64,000 nucleotides of DNA from an uncultured Eubacteriaceae bacterium (GCA_903789635.1 CAIFEY010000008.1:1-64000); one strand, 5' to 3'. Positions 40,866-49,867 are shown, numbered from the stretch's first letter. Notes: a model not told the origin generated them from the sequence alone. Made by a program: numbers and translations.

Positions 40866-42032
40866 TTACAGCATTGTGATCTCGCGCAGGCGCTCAGCAA
40901 CCTTCTTCATGCAGTCGACGACGTAGTCAACGTCTTCCTTGGTCGTGAAATCGCCGACGGTGAAGCGGATGGAGCCGTGGATGGTCTCCGGGTCGACGCC
41001 GATTGCGGTCAGGACGTGCGACGGGTCCAGGCTCTTGGACGAGCAGGCGGATCCGGTGGAAACCGCGATGCCCATGCTGTCCAGCAGGAGCAGGATCGAC
41101 TCACCCTCGATGCGCTTGAACGTGATGTTCGCGTTGCCCGGGTGGCGCTTGCTGTGGTCGGTCGGGCCGTTCGCTACGCAGTCCGGAATCTCCTTCAGGA
41201 TGCGGTCCATCAGGTAGTCACGCAGCTCGCTGCAGTGCTTTCTGTGCTGCTCCAGATTCTTCTCCGCGAGCTCTGCCGCAGCGCCGAATCCGACGATTCC
41301 TGCGAGGTTCTCTGTGCCTGCACGCTTTCCGTTCTCCTGCGCGCCGCCGTGGATGAAGCTCGTGATCTTGACGCCGTGCTTCATGAACAGTCCGCCCTCG
41401 CCCTTAGGTCCGTAGATCTTATGGGAAGAGAAGGACATGAAGTCTACGTCCAGGTCCTTGACGTCGATCGGCACGTTTCCGAGTGCCTGTACGGCGTCTG
41501 TATGGAAGAGGATGCCGTGCTTGTGCGCTACCGCAGCCAGTTCCTTGATCGGCTCTACCGTTCCGATCTCGTTATTGACAAACATGATGCTGACCAGAAT
41601 CGTGTCCGGGCGGATCGCCTTCTCGAGGTCGGCAGGGCTGACGAATCCCTCGTGGTCGACCGGCAGGTAAGTTACCTCGAAGCCGTGCTTCTCCAGATAT
41701 TCGCCCGTGTGCAGAATCGCATGGTGCTCGATCTGTGTCGTGATAATGTGCTTGCCTTTATTCTTAAGCTGATCGGCAACGGACTCCAGAACCCAGTTGT
41801 CGGACTCGCTCCCGCCGCCGTCAAAATATACCTCAGATGGCATCGCACCGATCAGGTGTGCGACCTGTGCCCTTGCCTTCTCTACGGCCGCCTTCGCCTC
41901 AAGTCCGATCGTGTACAGACTGGACGGGTTGCCGAAGTTCTCCGTGAAATATGGAATCATCTGATCGAGGACTTCCTTCTTGACCGGCGTGGTCGCGGAA
42001 TAGTCCATATATACTCTTCTGGTTTCGCTCAT
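40866..42032 (-). CDS. nifS: Cysteine desulfurase NifS/IscS
   Basis: PLP enzyme that takes sulfur from cysteine for cluster assembly and thiolation. 388 residues with EIGTVEPIKEL, HTDAVQALGNVPID, the PLP Lys in SFSSHKIYGPKG, and the persulfide loop Cys in STGSACSSKSLDPSHVL. The start at ATG 42032 is set by AGGAGGGAG; the track ORF adds 40 codons of leader. A cluster of GTAC motifs lies in the leader. No iscR gene is adjacent. Confidence 0.95.
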   Translation of the reverse strand: MSETRRVYMDYSATTPVKKEVLDQMIPYFTENFGNPSSLYTIGLEAKAAVEKARAQVAHLIGAMPSEVYFDGGGSESDNWVLESVADQLKNKGKHIITTQIEHHAILHTGEYLEKHGFEVTYLPVDHEGFVSPADLEKAIRPDTILVSIMFVNNEIGTVEPIKELAAVAHKHGILFHTDAVQALGNVPIDVKDLDVDFMSFSSHKIYGPKGEGGLFMKHGVKITSFIHGGAQENGKRAGTENLAGIVGFGAAAELAEKNLEQHRKHCSELRDYLMDRILKEIPDCVANGPTDHSKRHPGNANITFKRIEGESILLLLDSMGIAVSTGSACSSKSLDPSHVLTAIGVDPETIHGSIRFTVGDFTTKEDVDYVVDCMKKVAERLREITML

Positions 42033-42053
42033 CTTGAAAATCTCCCTCCTGAA

Positions 42054-42091
42054 GTACTTTGTATCAAGTACTCTGTGTACGTTATTTGTAC
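42054..42091 (-). promoter_or_regulatory. Cluster of GTAC motifs in the nifS leader
   Basis: GTAC occurs at 42054, 42068, 42077 and 42088, within AAGTACTT/AAGTACTC-like contexts, between a possible promoter and the SD. It may be an operator for an unknown regulator. Confidence 0.3.
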
Positions 42092-42098
42092 CTTGTTG

Positions 42099-42126
42099 CT
42101 TATACCTTCTTAAACGCCCGGTTAAA
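42099..42126 (-). promoter_or_regulatory. Possible promoter of nifS
   Basis: TTTAAC-N16-TATAAG on the minus strand, about 70 bases before nifS. Confidence 0.4.
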
Positions 42127-42187
42127 CCGCCAAACCCCAAAAAATTTAACAAAACCCGAAAAAACCTATATTTAGCGTATGTAAATG

Positions 42188-42240
42188 TAAAAAGATGCCA
42201 GAACGCGGCATATTCCGCCGCTCCGGCATCTCATCATTTC
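42188..42240 (-). terminator. Terminator of the YnzC-like gene
   Basis: On the minus strand GATGCC...GGCATC, with inner GGCG/CCGC-type pairing, is followed by TTTTTACATTT. Confidence 0.75.
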
Positions 42241-42253
42241 CCTGTTCTCTTGT

Positions 42254-42553
42254 CTACGACAAAGTCTCGACTTCGACTTCTTCCACCGTCTCTGCTGTTT
42301 CGACGGCATCCGCGGTTTCCACCGTCTCGACTGTTTCGACCGTTTCGGCTGCAGCCCCGGTCCCGCGTCCGGCCTTCACCGGCGCGTCGACGATCTCGAT
42401 CCGGTCAAGCTGCGCGCGGAGATTCTCCTTAAACGAGTCGATATACGCCCTGCGCAGGAACTTCTGCTCCTCGCGCTCCTCGGCCGTCAGTCCGACAGAC
42501 TTCGACTTGTGAGCCAGCTCGTTGATCCTGTTGATCTGTTCCTTTGTAACCAA
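42254..42553 (-). CDS. DUF896/YnzC-like protein with repetitive acidic tail
   Basis: Residues 1-55 match the YnzC family of small helical proteins (INRINELAHKSK, GLTAEEREEQKFLRRAYIDSFKENLRAQLD). Its function is unknown. The tail is a run of Thr-Val-Glu repeats (ETVETVETVETADAVETAE) absent from ordinary members and encoded by a short DNA tandem repeat that could expand or contract. I choose the TTG start at 42553 because GAGGTG lies before it and it gives the usual N-terminus; ATG 42580 has no SD. Confidence 0.8.
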   Translation of the reverse strand: MVTKEQINRINELAHKSKSVGLTAEEREEQKFLRRAYIDSFKENLRAQLDRIEIVDAPVKAGRGTGAAAETVETVETVETADAVETAETVEEVEVETLS

Positions 42554-42639
42554 ATGATTCACCTCTTTCTTGCTGATCATCTGGTATTATACCACACGCC
42601 CCGCCGTCGAATCCATTTGCTTCGATGAATCCGGCGGAT

Positions 42640-42733
42640 TCGTCAAACTCATTGACCAATCAAATCCGCTGAGCCCGCCGAACCGTTCAGTCCGTCAGTC
42701 CGTCATACCCGTTAATCCCGCCAGTCCGGCGAA
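42640..42733. repeat. Degenerate short repeats after the Spo0A-like gene
   Basis: Imperfect 8-9-base units such as AGTCCGTC, AGTCCGTC, AATCCCGCC and AGTCCGGCG run through this spacer. They resemble the low-complexity composition of the 3' end of the adjacent gene. Confidence 0.35.
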
Positions 42734-43732
42734 TCAGTTAGACCCGCCGAAACGGCTGAAATCATCGAACCGATCGCAGCTTCCGTCCGCCACCCTGACC
42801 ACGCGCGTTACCCGGTCGCCCGGCATCTCCGAACCCGTGCCCGGCCTGCCCGGCATACAAAAAGGTAGGGAATCAGGCATCCTGGAGCTCGCGCCGTATG
42901 CCTCGATTCTTCCGCAGTCTGCTCCGGCGCCGTGTCCTCCAAAGCGGGCTCTCCTGCTCCAGTCCGCAATCTCCTCCTGCAGGTACTGGCAGGCCAGAAC
43001 ATGGATCAATCGCTTGTTTGTCGGCTTGCCGGAAATCTTTCCGTCGGTCGCGCGGAAGAAGAACCGCTGCATCTCCGGAGACTTCCAGGTCTTATTGAGC
43101 CACCTCCTGATCGCCATATCGATGCAGTTCTCCGTCGTCCCGTAGCGTTCCGAAAGCACCGGATACACATCCTTATACAGGACGCAGACCGCGTGATCTC
43201 TGAGGCAGTCCGCGTAGACCTTCAGCGTGTCGAAGAAGTACCGGCATCCCACCATGTCGGAATTCCGGAAGATCCGCATGAGCTCGGCGCTGTGGTGGAA
43301 GAAAATGCTCGCATCCCAGAACCGCTCGTCTTCCAGGCCGATTTCACACTCCAGCCTGCAAATTTTTCTGTATAGATGGTCATCCTGCTCCTGCTCAGCC
43401 TCCTGCTCGGCGTTCCTCCACCACATCGAGTCGTGGATCCACCGATCAACCTCCGGATCGCGGGATACCGCGCTCCTAAAATACTTGGATACATGAACGC
43501 CGTGTTGATTATGTCCCGTGCATCCCATATTTCTTGGATTTTCTGGGCATCCTGGACTTTCTGTACTTCCTAGGCTTCCCATGTTCCCCGAATTTCCTGG
43601 GAATCCCGCATTTTCAATGTTCTCAGTATTGCCTGGAACGATTGAAATTACCGGCACCCCGTATGTTTTCTCTCCTTTCCTTACGGCGTCGCTGCCTCCG
43701 CCGATTCTGTTCACCTCTGCTCCTCCAGCCAT
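42734..43732 (-). CDS. Spo0A C-terminal-like DNA-binding protein without receiver domain
   Basis: Residues about 163-252 resemble the Spo0A effector domain: VYPVLSERYGTTENCIDMAIRRWLNKTW followed by GKPTNKRLIHVLACQYL aligns with the Spo0A pattern YP-x-x-A-x-x-F-x-T-T...AIR...W...KPTN-x-x-F. There is no phosphoacceptor receiver domain. The N-terminal 75 residues are Gly/Asn/Pro-rich, almost collagen-like, and the C-terminal 70 residues are low-complexity; both may be products of DNA repeat growth. SD AAAGGAGG precedes the ATG. It could be a repurposed regulator or a decaying gene. Confidence 0.6.
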   Translation of the reverse strand: MAGGAEVNRIGGGSDAVRKGEKTYGVPVISIVPGNTENIENAGFPGNSGNMGSLGSTESPGCPENPRNMGCTGHNQHGVHVSKYFRSAVSRDPEVDRWIHDSMWWRNAEQEAEQEQDDHLYRKICRLECEIGLEDERFWDASIFFHHSAELMRIFRNSDMVGCRYFFDTLKVYADCLRDHAVCVLYKDVYPVLSERYGTTENCIDMAIRRWLNKTWKSPEMQRFFFRATDGKISGKPTNKRLIHVLACQYLQEEIADWSRRARFGGHGAGADCGRIEAYGASSRMPDSLPFCMPGRPGTGSEMPGDRVTRVVRVADGSCDRFDDFSRFGGSN

Positions 43733-43923
43733 GTCATCCTCCTTTCTGGTTGGTGGTATTATTCATTACATATTCATCCATATACATCGTCTAATTCCTA
43801 TCTGATTCTCCTTTGCATATTTATGCATACCAGGATCTGAGCGAATATAAATGCATAATAATACACTGCATCACTCGTAAACATTTTAAGCCCCTCTCCG
43901 CCGCTCTCGCGGCCTTTTACATG

Positions 43924-44622
43924 CTATACGGTAATCTGGTTCTCAAGCTTCTCAAAAGTCTTATCTCCAATGCCTGAGACGTTTTTCAGGTCTTCCTTCT
44001 TCTGGAACGGCCCGTTTTCCTCGCGGTACTTGACGATCGACTCGGCGGTGACCGGCCCGACGCCGTTGATCGCCTGCAGCTCGATCACATCCGCCTGGTT
44101 GATGTTTACCAGAGCAGTATTCTGTGAACTGCCCGTCGCTCCCGCGGCGCTTCCGCCCTGCCCTCCTGCGGAGTTCTGACCGGTTCCGCTTCCGGAGTCT
44201 GCCTTCTCGGCGATGAAGACCTTCTGCCCGTCCGTCACCTGCGCGGCCATATTCAACGACTGTGTATCCGCCTTCTTCGTCAGCCCGCCTGCCATGTCAA
44301 TAACCTCGAAGAGCCGCGTACCGGATTTGACCCTATACACACCCGGATTAACCACAGCACCGTCGATGTCGACGTAGAATTTAGAAGCGTTTTCCCCTGA
44401 CTCACTCGCTCCATCCGTCTGCGCATCGCCGTTAGACGATCCGACCGTCTCCTCCTGGACTTCCGTCCCCGCCTTCGCGGACGACTCTGTGATCGTCGAG
44501 CTTCGCCCGTTCAGCATAAAAAACGCAAACGCGGCGGCCACGAACACGGTCACCGCGATGATCAGGATCTTCTTATGATTCTCCTGCTCCCAGCGTTTTA
44601 GATTCTGCAGCTTCTGTTCCAT
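43924..44622 (-). CDS. comEA: ComEA-like DNA-binding competence protein
   Basis: 232 residues: a short cytoplasmic N-terminus, one membrane segment (ILIIAVTVFVAAAFAFFML), a Ser/Glu-rich linker, an SLBB domain (FYVDIDGAVVNPGVYRVKSG), a Gly/Ser linker, and paired helix-hairpin-helix motifs (VNINQADVIELQAINGVGPVTAESIV). ComEA binds incoming DNA at the cell surface. ComEC and other uptake genes are not in the window. The start ATG 44622 is set by GGGGAGG; it has its own promoter. Confidence 0.9.
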   Translation of the reverse strand: MEQKLQNLKRWEQENHKKILIIAVTVFVAAAFAFFMLNGRSSTITESSAKAGTEVQEETVGSSNGDAQTDGASESGENASKFYVDIDGAVVNPGVYRVKSGTRLFEVIDMAGGLTKKADTQSLNMAAQVTDGQKVFIAEKADSGSGTGQNSAGGQGGSAAGATGSSQNTALVNINQADVIELQAINGVGPVTAESIVKYREENGPFQKKEDLKNVSGIGDKTFEKLENQITV

Positions 44623-44699
44623 GTACATCCCTCCCCTTATATTTCCAGAACTGACCTGCTTCCAATAGACCAACATATTCCAAAACTTACGGTGACATC

Positions 44700-44728
44700 A
44701 TCATAACGTCTGTAAAATCTGAAATCAA
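44700..44728 (-). promoter_or_regulatory. Promoter of comEA
   Basis: TTGATT-N17-TATGAT on the minus strand, 77 bases before the start. Confidence 0.6.
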
Positions 44729-44797
44729 CACTTCCCCATAGCAAAGTGGAGAACCTCCCGCTTTAAGTGACGAATCCCGCACATTTCATAAGAGGGT

Positions 44798-44868
44798 AAA
44801 AAAACAGACAGGCTGCCCGCACCCAAGCGCGACACGAAATCGCGCTTGGACGGGCAGCCTGCCTGTCT
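44798..44868 (-). terminator. Large terminator of the rplU-obgE-radical SAM operon
   Basis: AGACAGGCTGCCCG pairs with CGGGCAGCCTG(C)CTGTCT, and inner CCAAGCGCGA with TCGCGCTTGG, giving more than 20 pairs, followed on the minus strand by GTTTTTTTACC. It lies 160 bases after the last gene; 44869-45030 shows nothing else. Confidence 0.9.
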
Positions 44869-45030
44869 AAGGTATGTTATTAATTGTTTTTTCTATCAGT
44901 CCGAGAAGCGAACTGTGCAGCGAACCGCCGCGCACCGAAACATTCCGACCGAAGGACGGAACCTCAACCTCCGGCATACGTTCCAGCCAAGCGGCATCTA
45001 AGCGGCGGCCTTCTCATCGGAAATGGGCGC

Positions 45031-45759
45031 CTAGCGCACGCCTCCGTAGAGCTCCTCGAGCTCTGAATCCTCCGGGAAGTGCAGGCACTTTCTGCAGACC
45101 TCGATCTGGTAGCGCGGCACGTCGATCCCCGTGAATGCCTCGAACGATTCGATTACGAGCTCCGGGCTCAGGTTCGACTGACTACCGCAGTCCAGGCGGA
45201 CGTTCAGCTGCAGGAGATTCCGTTTCAGGATCTCGACGCCCTCCCCGCCTTCCGAAGGGACCGCCTCCATGCTGCGGATCTTTCCGCGGATGTCGACTTC
45301 CTTCTTCTCCTTCGACTTCTTCTGACGCTTCATGACCAGGATCTGCTCCTGCGCCAGGTAGTCGCGGACGACCGCGTCGTAGCTTCTGTCATAGAACGGC
45401 ACTGGGATCAGGATCTCGTAGTCCGCCGCCGCGACCAGTCCGGCCAGCGGCTTCCTCTCGGTGACCGGCAGAACCGCTGTGACCTGCATGCCCTGGGGCA
45501 TTTTGTCGCGGAGGAGGCCTAAGATCACTTCCGTCTCATACGGCTCATCCGTGCTGAACTCCAGAATTTCCGCCTCCGCAGAGTAGCCGAGCGAGAGCGG
45601 CTGGGCAAAACTCATCAGCGGGTGCGGATTGAATCCGTGGCTGTAGCTCAGCGCGACCCCGGCACGGCGGAACGCCCTCTTGAACAGGCGCTGCATGTCC
45701 AGATGCGATGTATATTTACTGTATCCTTCTTTTTTGAAAAACAGGACGTATTTACTCAT
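45031..45759 (-). CDS. Radical SAM-associated protein, TIGR03936 family (DUF2344)
   Basis: 242 residues with the family start YVLFFKKEGYSKYTSHLDMQRLFKRAFRRAGVALSYSHGFNPHP. The protein always accompanies the TIGR03960 radical SAM enzyme, encoded 11 bases upstream here. Its role is unknown; the basic N-terminal region suggests RNA binding. Association with rplU and rpmA in many Bacillota hints at a part in ribosome or tRNA modification, which is inference. Confidence 0.9.
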   Translation of the reverse strand: MSKYVLFFKKEGYSKYTSHLDMQRLFKRAFRRAGVALSYSHGFNPHPLMSFAQPLSLGYSAEAEILEFSTDEPYETEVILGLLRDKMPQGMQVTAVLPVTERKPLAGLVAAADYEILIPVPFYDRSYDAVVRDYLAQEQILVMKRQKKSKEKKEVDIRGKIRSMEAVPSEGGEGVEILKRNLLQLNVRLDCGSQSNLSPELVIESFEAFTGIDVPRYQIEVCRKCLHFPEDSELEELYGGVR

Positions 45760-45770
45760 TCCACACCCCT

Positions 45771-48152
45771 TTACTTCATTTCCGTCTCACGAGCGGTGCT
45801 TCCGGCATAGATTCCGCCCAGCGGGCAGTCCGTCCGGCGCGCGATTCCGCAGCCCGTGCAGCCTTCCCTGCAGTCGTTCGTGATCGTTTCCGTCACCGCG
45901 CGCTCCGCCTCGAGCTTCAGGTAAGCCTTGGAAACACCCGATTCGATCAGATCCCACGGCAGAACCTCGTCGTACGGCCTCTGCCTCTCCGTGTAGAAGC
46001 GGTAGTCGATCCACCAGTCGGAGAGCGCCTTCTCCCAGACGTCCTTCTTGAAATACTCCGTCCAGCCGTCCAGCAGGCATCCGCCCTCGTGCAGCTTCAG
46101 CAGCAGCTCCCCGCATCTGCGGTCGCCCCTCGCCAAAATCGCCTCGCACGTGCTGACGATGTCCTCGTGGTAGGTCAGGCGCACGCCCTTGATGTGCAGG
46201 ATCTTCTCGAGGTAGATGTGCTTCTCGCGGAAGTCCTCCGTGGAAGGCTGCGCGATCCACTGGAACGGCGTGTGTGCCTTAGGGACAAAGTTCGAGACGC
46301 TCACCGTAATATTGAGTCTGCCGCGCTCCCCGGATTCCCGGAAGATGCGCATGATGTTCCGGCAGATCTCCGCCATGCCGTCGAAATCCTCGTTCGTTTC
46401 GGTCGGGAGTCCGTCCATGAAGTAGAGCTTGATCTTTCTCCAGCCCAGGCGGACCGCCTGATCGACCGCGTCGTAGATGTCACTCTCCGTGATGCCCTTG
46501 TTGATGACATCGCGCAGGCGCTGCGAACCGGCCTCGACCGCGAACGTCAGCCCCGACTTCTTGTACTTCTGGATCTCGTTCAGGACGTTGAACGAGAACG
46601 AGTCCAGACGCAGCGAAGGCAGGGACAGCGACGTGTTGTGCGCGCTGCAGAAGTCCATCAGCCTGGTCGCGAGCGACTCGAAGCTGGAATAGTCGCTGGT
46701 CGACAGCGACAGGATGGACAGCTCGTCGTGACCGGTGTTCTCGATCTGCTTCTTCGCGAGCTCGAGGATCTTCTCCTCGCTGCGCTCCCTGACCGGGCGG
46801 TAGATCATGCCCGCCTGGCAGAAGCGGCAGCCGCGCGAGCAGCCGCGGAACGTCTCCACAACCGCGCGGTCGTGGACCGTCTTGATGATCGGGACGATCG
46901 GCTTCTCCGGATACGGGAGCTTGTCGACGTCCGGGACCAGGGCCTTCCTGACCTTGTCCGGCGCGCCGTCCCAGGTCTTCTCAATCTCGGCAATCGTGCC
47001 GTCCTCATTGTAGACAGGCTCGTAGAACTGCGGGATGTAGATGCCGTCGACGCCGGAGATTCTCTTGAGGTAGTCCTCCTTAGACTCGTGGTTCTGCTTC
47101 GCCTTCTCGTACTCCTGAAGGACGAACGGCAGGACCTCCTCACCGTCTCCGATCATGAACAGGTCGAAGAAGTCGGCGAGCGGCTCCGGGTTGAACGCGC
47201 AAGGGCCTCCCGCGACGATCAGTGGGTCGCTGTCCGTGCGGTCCTCTCGCTTCAGCGGAATCCCCGCGAGACTCATCATGTCTAAGATCGTCGGGAAACT
47301 CATCTCGTACTGCAGCGTAAATCCGAGCACGTCCATCTGGTTCACCGGCGTGTGCGTCTCTAGCGTGAACAGCGGGAATCCGTGCTTCTGCATCAGCTCG
47401 CGCATATCCGGGGCAGGCTCGAACACGCGCTCGCAGTAGATATCATCGTACGAATTGGTCAGGCTGTACAGGATCTGCAGGCCCATGTAGGACATGCCGA
47501 TCTCGTAGAGGTCCGGGAACGCGAACGCGAAGCGGATTCCGACCGATTCCGGATCCTTCACGACCATGTTCGTCTCGCCGCCGATGTACTGCGCCGGAAG
47601 CTGGACCTGCTTGAACAGCTCATCCAGGGACGGCTGGAACAGGGAATCGATCGTGCAGCCGATCGCCTCCTCCACCTCGTCCATGAAGGCTCTGATCTCC
47701 GATTTTCCGCGAAGGATGCTCTGCGTGCGCTCCTCGCTCATCCCCTTCTTGTGGATGAGGTAGTCCATGCGCTCGTCGAGCCCGACGTATGCGTGCTCCT
47801 TCACGAGGCGGTCGCCCAGGCAGACCATGTCGAGCTCCGTCGCATCCTTCAGCGAAGTCAGGCGATGGCGCATGTGGCCGCGGACGATGCCCGCCTCTTC
47901 CGGATAACCGATGCTCTCCAGAATTTTGGCGCCCTCCTCCGCGTGCGGCTCCTGCAGGCGCACGACGTCGTGAATCAGACCGCTGACCCGGATCTTCTCC
48001 AGGTCAAAGTTATAACCGTGCCGGTTCAGCTGGCTCGCGATGACGACTGCCGTGTCGCTGACCGCCCTGCAGTGCTGCTTGATATGTTCCGGCGTTTCAT
48101 ATTTCCGAAACAGTTCGTAGCATTCTTTTTCTGTAAGTCTGTTTTTCTCCAT
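45771..48152 (-). CDS. HD domain fused to TIGR03960-type B12-binding radical SAM protein
   Basis: 793 residues, about 170 longer than ordinary TIGR03960 proteins. The extra N-terminus is an HD phosphohydrolase-like domain with H27, H61-D62 (LIHDVVR), H70, H93 and D114 in the right order, so it looks catalytically intact; it resembles HD domains attached to MobA-like enzymes. Then come a B12-binding-like region (about 200-390), the radical SAM motif CSRGCRFC near 435-445, and a Cys-rich end (CREGCTGCGIARRTDC). It lies in the rplU-rpmA-obgE transcript. The substrate of either part is unknown. Confidence 0.88.
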   Translation of the reverse strand: MEKNRLTEKECYELFRKYETPEHIKQHCRAVSDTAVVIASQLNRHGYNFDLEKIRVSGLIHDVVRLQEPHAEEGAKILESIGYPEEAGIVRGHMRHRLTSLKDATELDMVCLGDRLVKEHAYVGLDERMDYLIHKKGMSEERTQSILRGKSEIRAFMDEVEEAIGCTIDSLFQPSLDELFKQVQLPAQYIGGETNMVVKDPESVGIRFAFAFPDLYEIGMSYMGLQILYSLTNSYDDIYCERVFEPAPDMRELMQKHGFPLFTLETHTPVNQMDVLGFTLQYEMSFPTILDMMSLAGIPLKREDRTDSDPLIVAGGPCAFNPEPLADFFDLFMIGDGEEVLPFVLQEYEKAKQNHESKEDYLKRISGVDGIYIPQFYEPVYNEDGTIAEIEKTWDGAPDKVRKALVPDVDKLPYPEKPIVPIIKTVHDRAVVETFRGCSRGCRFCQAGMIYRPVRERSEEKILELAKKQIENTGHDELSILSLSTSDYSSFESLATRLMDFCSAHNTSLSLPSLRLDSFSFNVLNEIQKYKKSGLTFAVEAGSQRLRDVINKGITESDIYDAVDQAVRLGWRKIKLYFMDGLPTETNEDFDGMAEICRNIMRIFRESGERGRLNITVSVSNFVPKAHTPFQWIAQPSTEDFREKHIYLEKILHIKGVRLTYHEDIVSTCEAILARGDRRCGELLLKLHEGGCLLDGWTEYFKKDVWEKALSDWWIDYRFYTERQRPYDEVLPWDLIESGVSKAYLKLEAERAVTETITNDCREGCTGCGIARRTDCPLGGIYAGSTARETEMK

Positions 48153-48197
48153 ACTGATATTGCTGCTCCTTCACGGAAATCGGAATTCCGCATTCGT

Positions 48198-49493
48198 TTA
48201 ATATTCGTCCTCAAATTCAAACTCGTAGTCTTCGATCCGAATGGTGTCGCCCTCTTCCAGGCCGAGCGCCTTCATCTTCTTGATCGCGCCCTTCTTCTCT
48301 ACGTACTTGTACAGGTAGCGAAGGGAACCGAAGTCGTTGAAGTTGGTCGAGTTGAAAATCTTGGAGAGCTGCTTGCCCTCCGCTACGTATACATTCCCCT
48401 CACGGCGGACTTTAACCACATCATAATCCGGATCCTGGTCTTCCTTATCGAAGTCGAAATATTCCCTCGTGTCCTCCTCAGGCGGAAGTGCGTTGACCTC
48501 GTTCACCTTCTGCAGGGCAGCCTGCATTAGCTCCTTCAGGCCGTAGTGGATCGGAGCGGACAGCGGATAGACCTCGTAGCCCTGCTTCTCGACGTACGCC
48601 TTGAACTCGAGGTACTTCTCGTCGTCCTCGCCCCCGAGGATGTCCACCTTATTCGCAGCGACGATCATCGGCTTCTTCATGACGCCGTGGCCGTACTCCC
48701 TGAGCTCGTCCATGATCTTGTCGAAGTCCTCGATCGGCTCCCTTCCCTCGGAGCCGGACACGTCGACGACGTGAATCAGGACCTTGGTGCGCTCGATGTG
48801 CTTGAGGAACTCCAGTCCCAGACCGAGTCCCTCGTGCGCGCCCTCGATGATTCCTGCGACGTCAGCCATGACAAAGCTCGTCTGCGGGAACTCGACGACG
48901 CCCAGGTTCGGCGCCAATGTCGTGAAGTGGTAGTTTCCGATCTTCGGCGACGTGTGGGTCGCTGCCGCCAGCAGGCTGGACTTGCCGACGTTCGGGAATC
49001 CGACGAGCCCGACGTCCGCGATCATCTTCAGCTCGAGCAGGATCACGCGCTCCTTGCCCGGGTCTCCCGCCTCGGCAAAGTTCGGTGCCTGGCGCACGGA
49101 ATTCTTGTAGTGGACGTTTCCGTTTCCGCCCTTTCCGCCCTTCGCCGCGACAAAGGACTCACCCGGCTCCGTAAGATCCTTCATGATGAGTCCGCTCTCC
49201 TGGTCGATGACGACCGTCCCCTGCGGGACGCAGATGACCAGGTCCTTTCCGGCCTTTCCGTAGCGCTTCTTCCTCATGCCGTCCTGGCCGTTCTCGGCCA
49301 CGTATTTTCTCTTGTATTTAAAGTCCATCAGGGTGCGCAGGCCGCTGTCCGCCTGGATGATGACGTCTCCGCCCTTGCCGCCGTCGCCGCCGTCCGGACC
49401 GCCCTCCGGGACAAATGGCTCCCTGCGGAAAGATACAGCACCGTTACCGCCTTTACCTGATACAATTGTGATTTTTGCTCTGTCTACGAACAT
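48198..49493 (-). CDS. obgE: GTPase ObgE/CgtA
   Basis: Ribosome-assembly and stress GTPase. 431 residues: the Gly-rich Obg fold (VSGKGGNGAVSFRREPFVPEGGPDGGDGG), the G domain with GFPNVGKSSLL, DVAGIIEGAH and NKVD, and an OCT C-terminal domain ending EFEFEDEY. I start at the conserved MFVDRAKI (49493); the track ORF begins 18 codons earlier in the leader. It follows rplU and rpmA as usual and precedes the HD/radical SAM gene. Confidence 0.95.
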   Translation of the reverse strand: MFVDRAKITIVSGKGGNGAVSFRREPFVPEGGPDGGDGGKGGDVIIQADSGLRTLMDFKYKRKYVAENGQDGMRKKRYGKAGKDLVICVPQGTVVIDQESGLIMKDLTEPGESFVAAKGGKGGNGNVHYKNSVRQAPNFAEAGDPGKERVILLELKMIADVGLVGFPNVGKSSLLAAATHTSPKIGNYHFTTLAPNLGVVEFPQTSFVMADVAGIIEGAHEGLGLGLEFLKHIERTKVLIHVVDVSGSEGREPIEDFDKIMDELREYGHGVMKKPMIVAANKVDILGGEDDEKYLEFKAYVEKQGYEVYPLSAPIHYGLKELMQAALQKVNEVNALPPEEDTREYFDFDKEDQDPDYDVVKVRREGNVYVAEGKQLSKIFNSTNFNDFGSLRYLYKYVEKKGAIKKMKALGLEEGDTIRIEDYEFEFEDEY

Positions 49494-49532
49494 ACTTTCC
49501 GCCTCCAATATTTGTTCCCGTGAAGAAACAGC

Positions 49533-49560
49533 AAGCCCCCTACTCATTCGTAGGGGGCTT
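49533..49560 (-). terminator. Hairpin between rpmA and obgE
   Basis: AAGCCCCCTAC pairs perfectly with GTAGGGGGCTT around six bases. The T-run after it is poor (GCTGTTTC), so it may attenuate rather than end transcription, lowering obgE relative to the ribosomal proteins. Confidence 0.6.
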
Positions 49561-49574
49561 GGTAATCTCGTTAA

Positions 49575-49835
49575 TTAAGCTTCCTTAGGGTAAACACTTA
49601 CCTGCTTCTTGTCACGGCCCTTTCTCTCGAACTTAACCGCTCCATCGATCTTGGCAAACAATGTATCATCGCCACCGATTCCTACATTGATTCCAGGATG
49701 CAGATGAGTACCTCTCTGTCTAACAAGGATGCTTCCTGCAGATACGAACTGACCGTCACCAGCCTTGCAGCCCAGACGTTTGGACTCGGACTCACGGCCG
49801 TTCTTGGAACTTCCTACTCCCTTTTTACTTGACAT
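49575..49835 (-). CDS. rpmA: Ribosomal protein bL27
   Basis: 86 residues beginning [16 protein letters not shown], with [28 protein letters not shown]. In most Bacillota L27 is made with a short N-terminal extension (ending in FFA before SKKG) that protease Prp removes. Here the protein starts directly at the mature end, and the prp gene that usually sits between rplU and rpmA is missing: the gap is only 32 bases. The N-terminus reaches the peptidyl-transferase centre. Confidence 0.96.
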   Translation of the reverse strand: MSSKKGVGSSKNGRESESKRLGCKAGDGQFVSAGSILVRQRGTHLHPGINVGIGGDDTLFAKIDGAVKFERKGRDKKQVSVYPKEA

Positions 49836-49867
49836 GGATCAGACACCTCCTTACTGATGACAATCAA

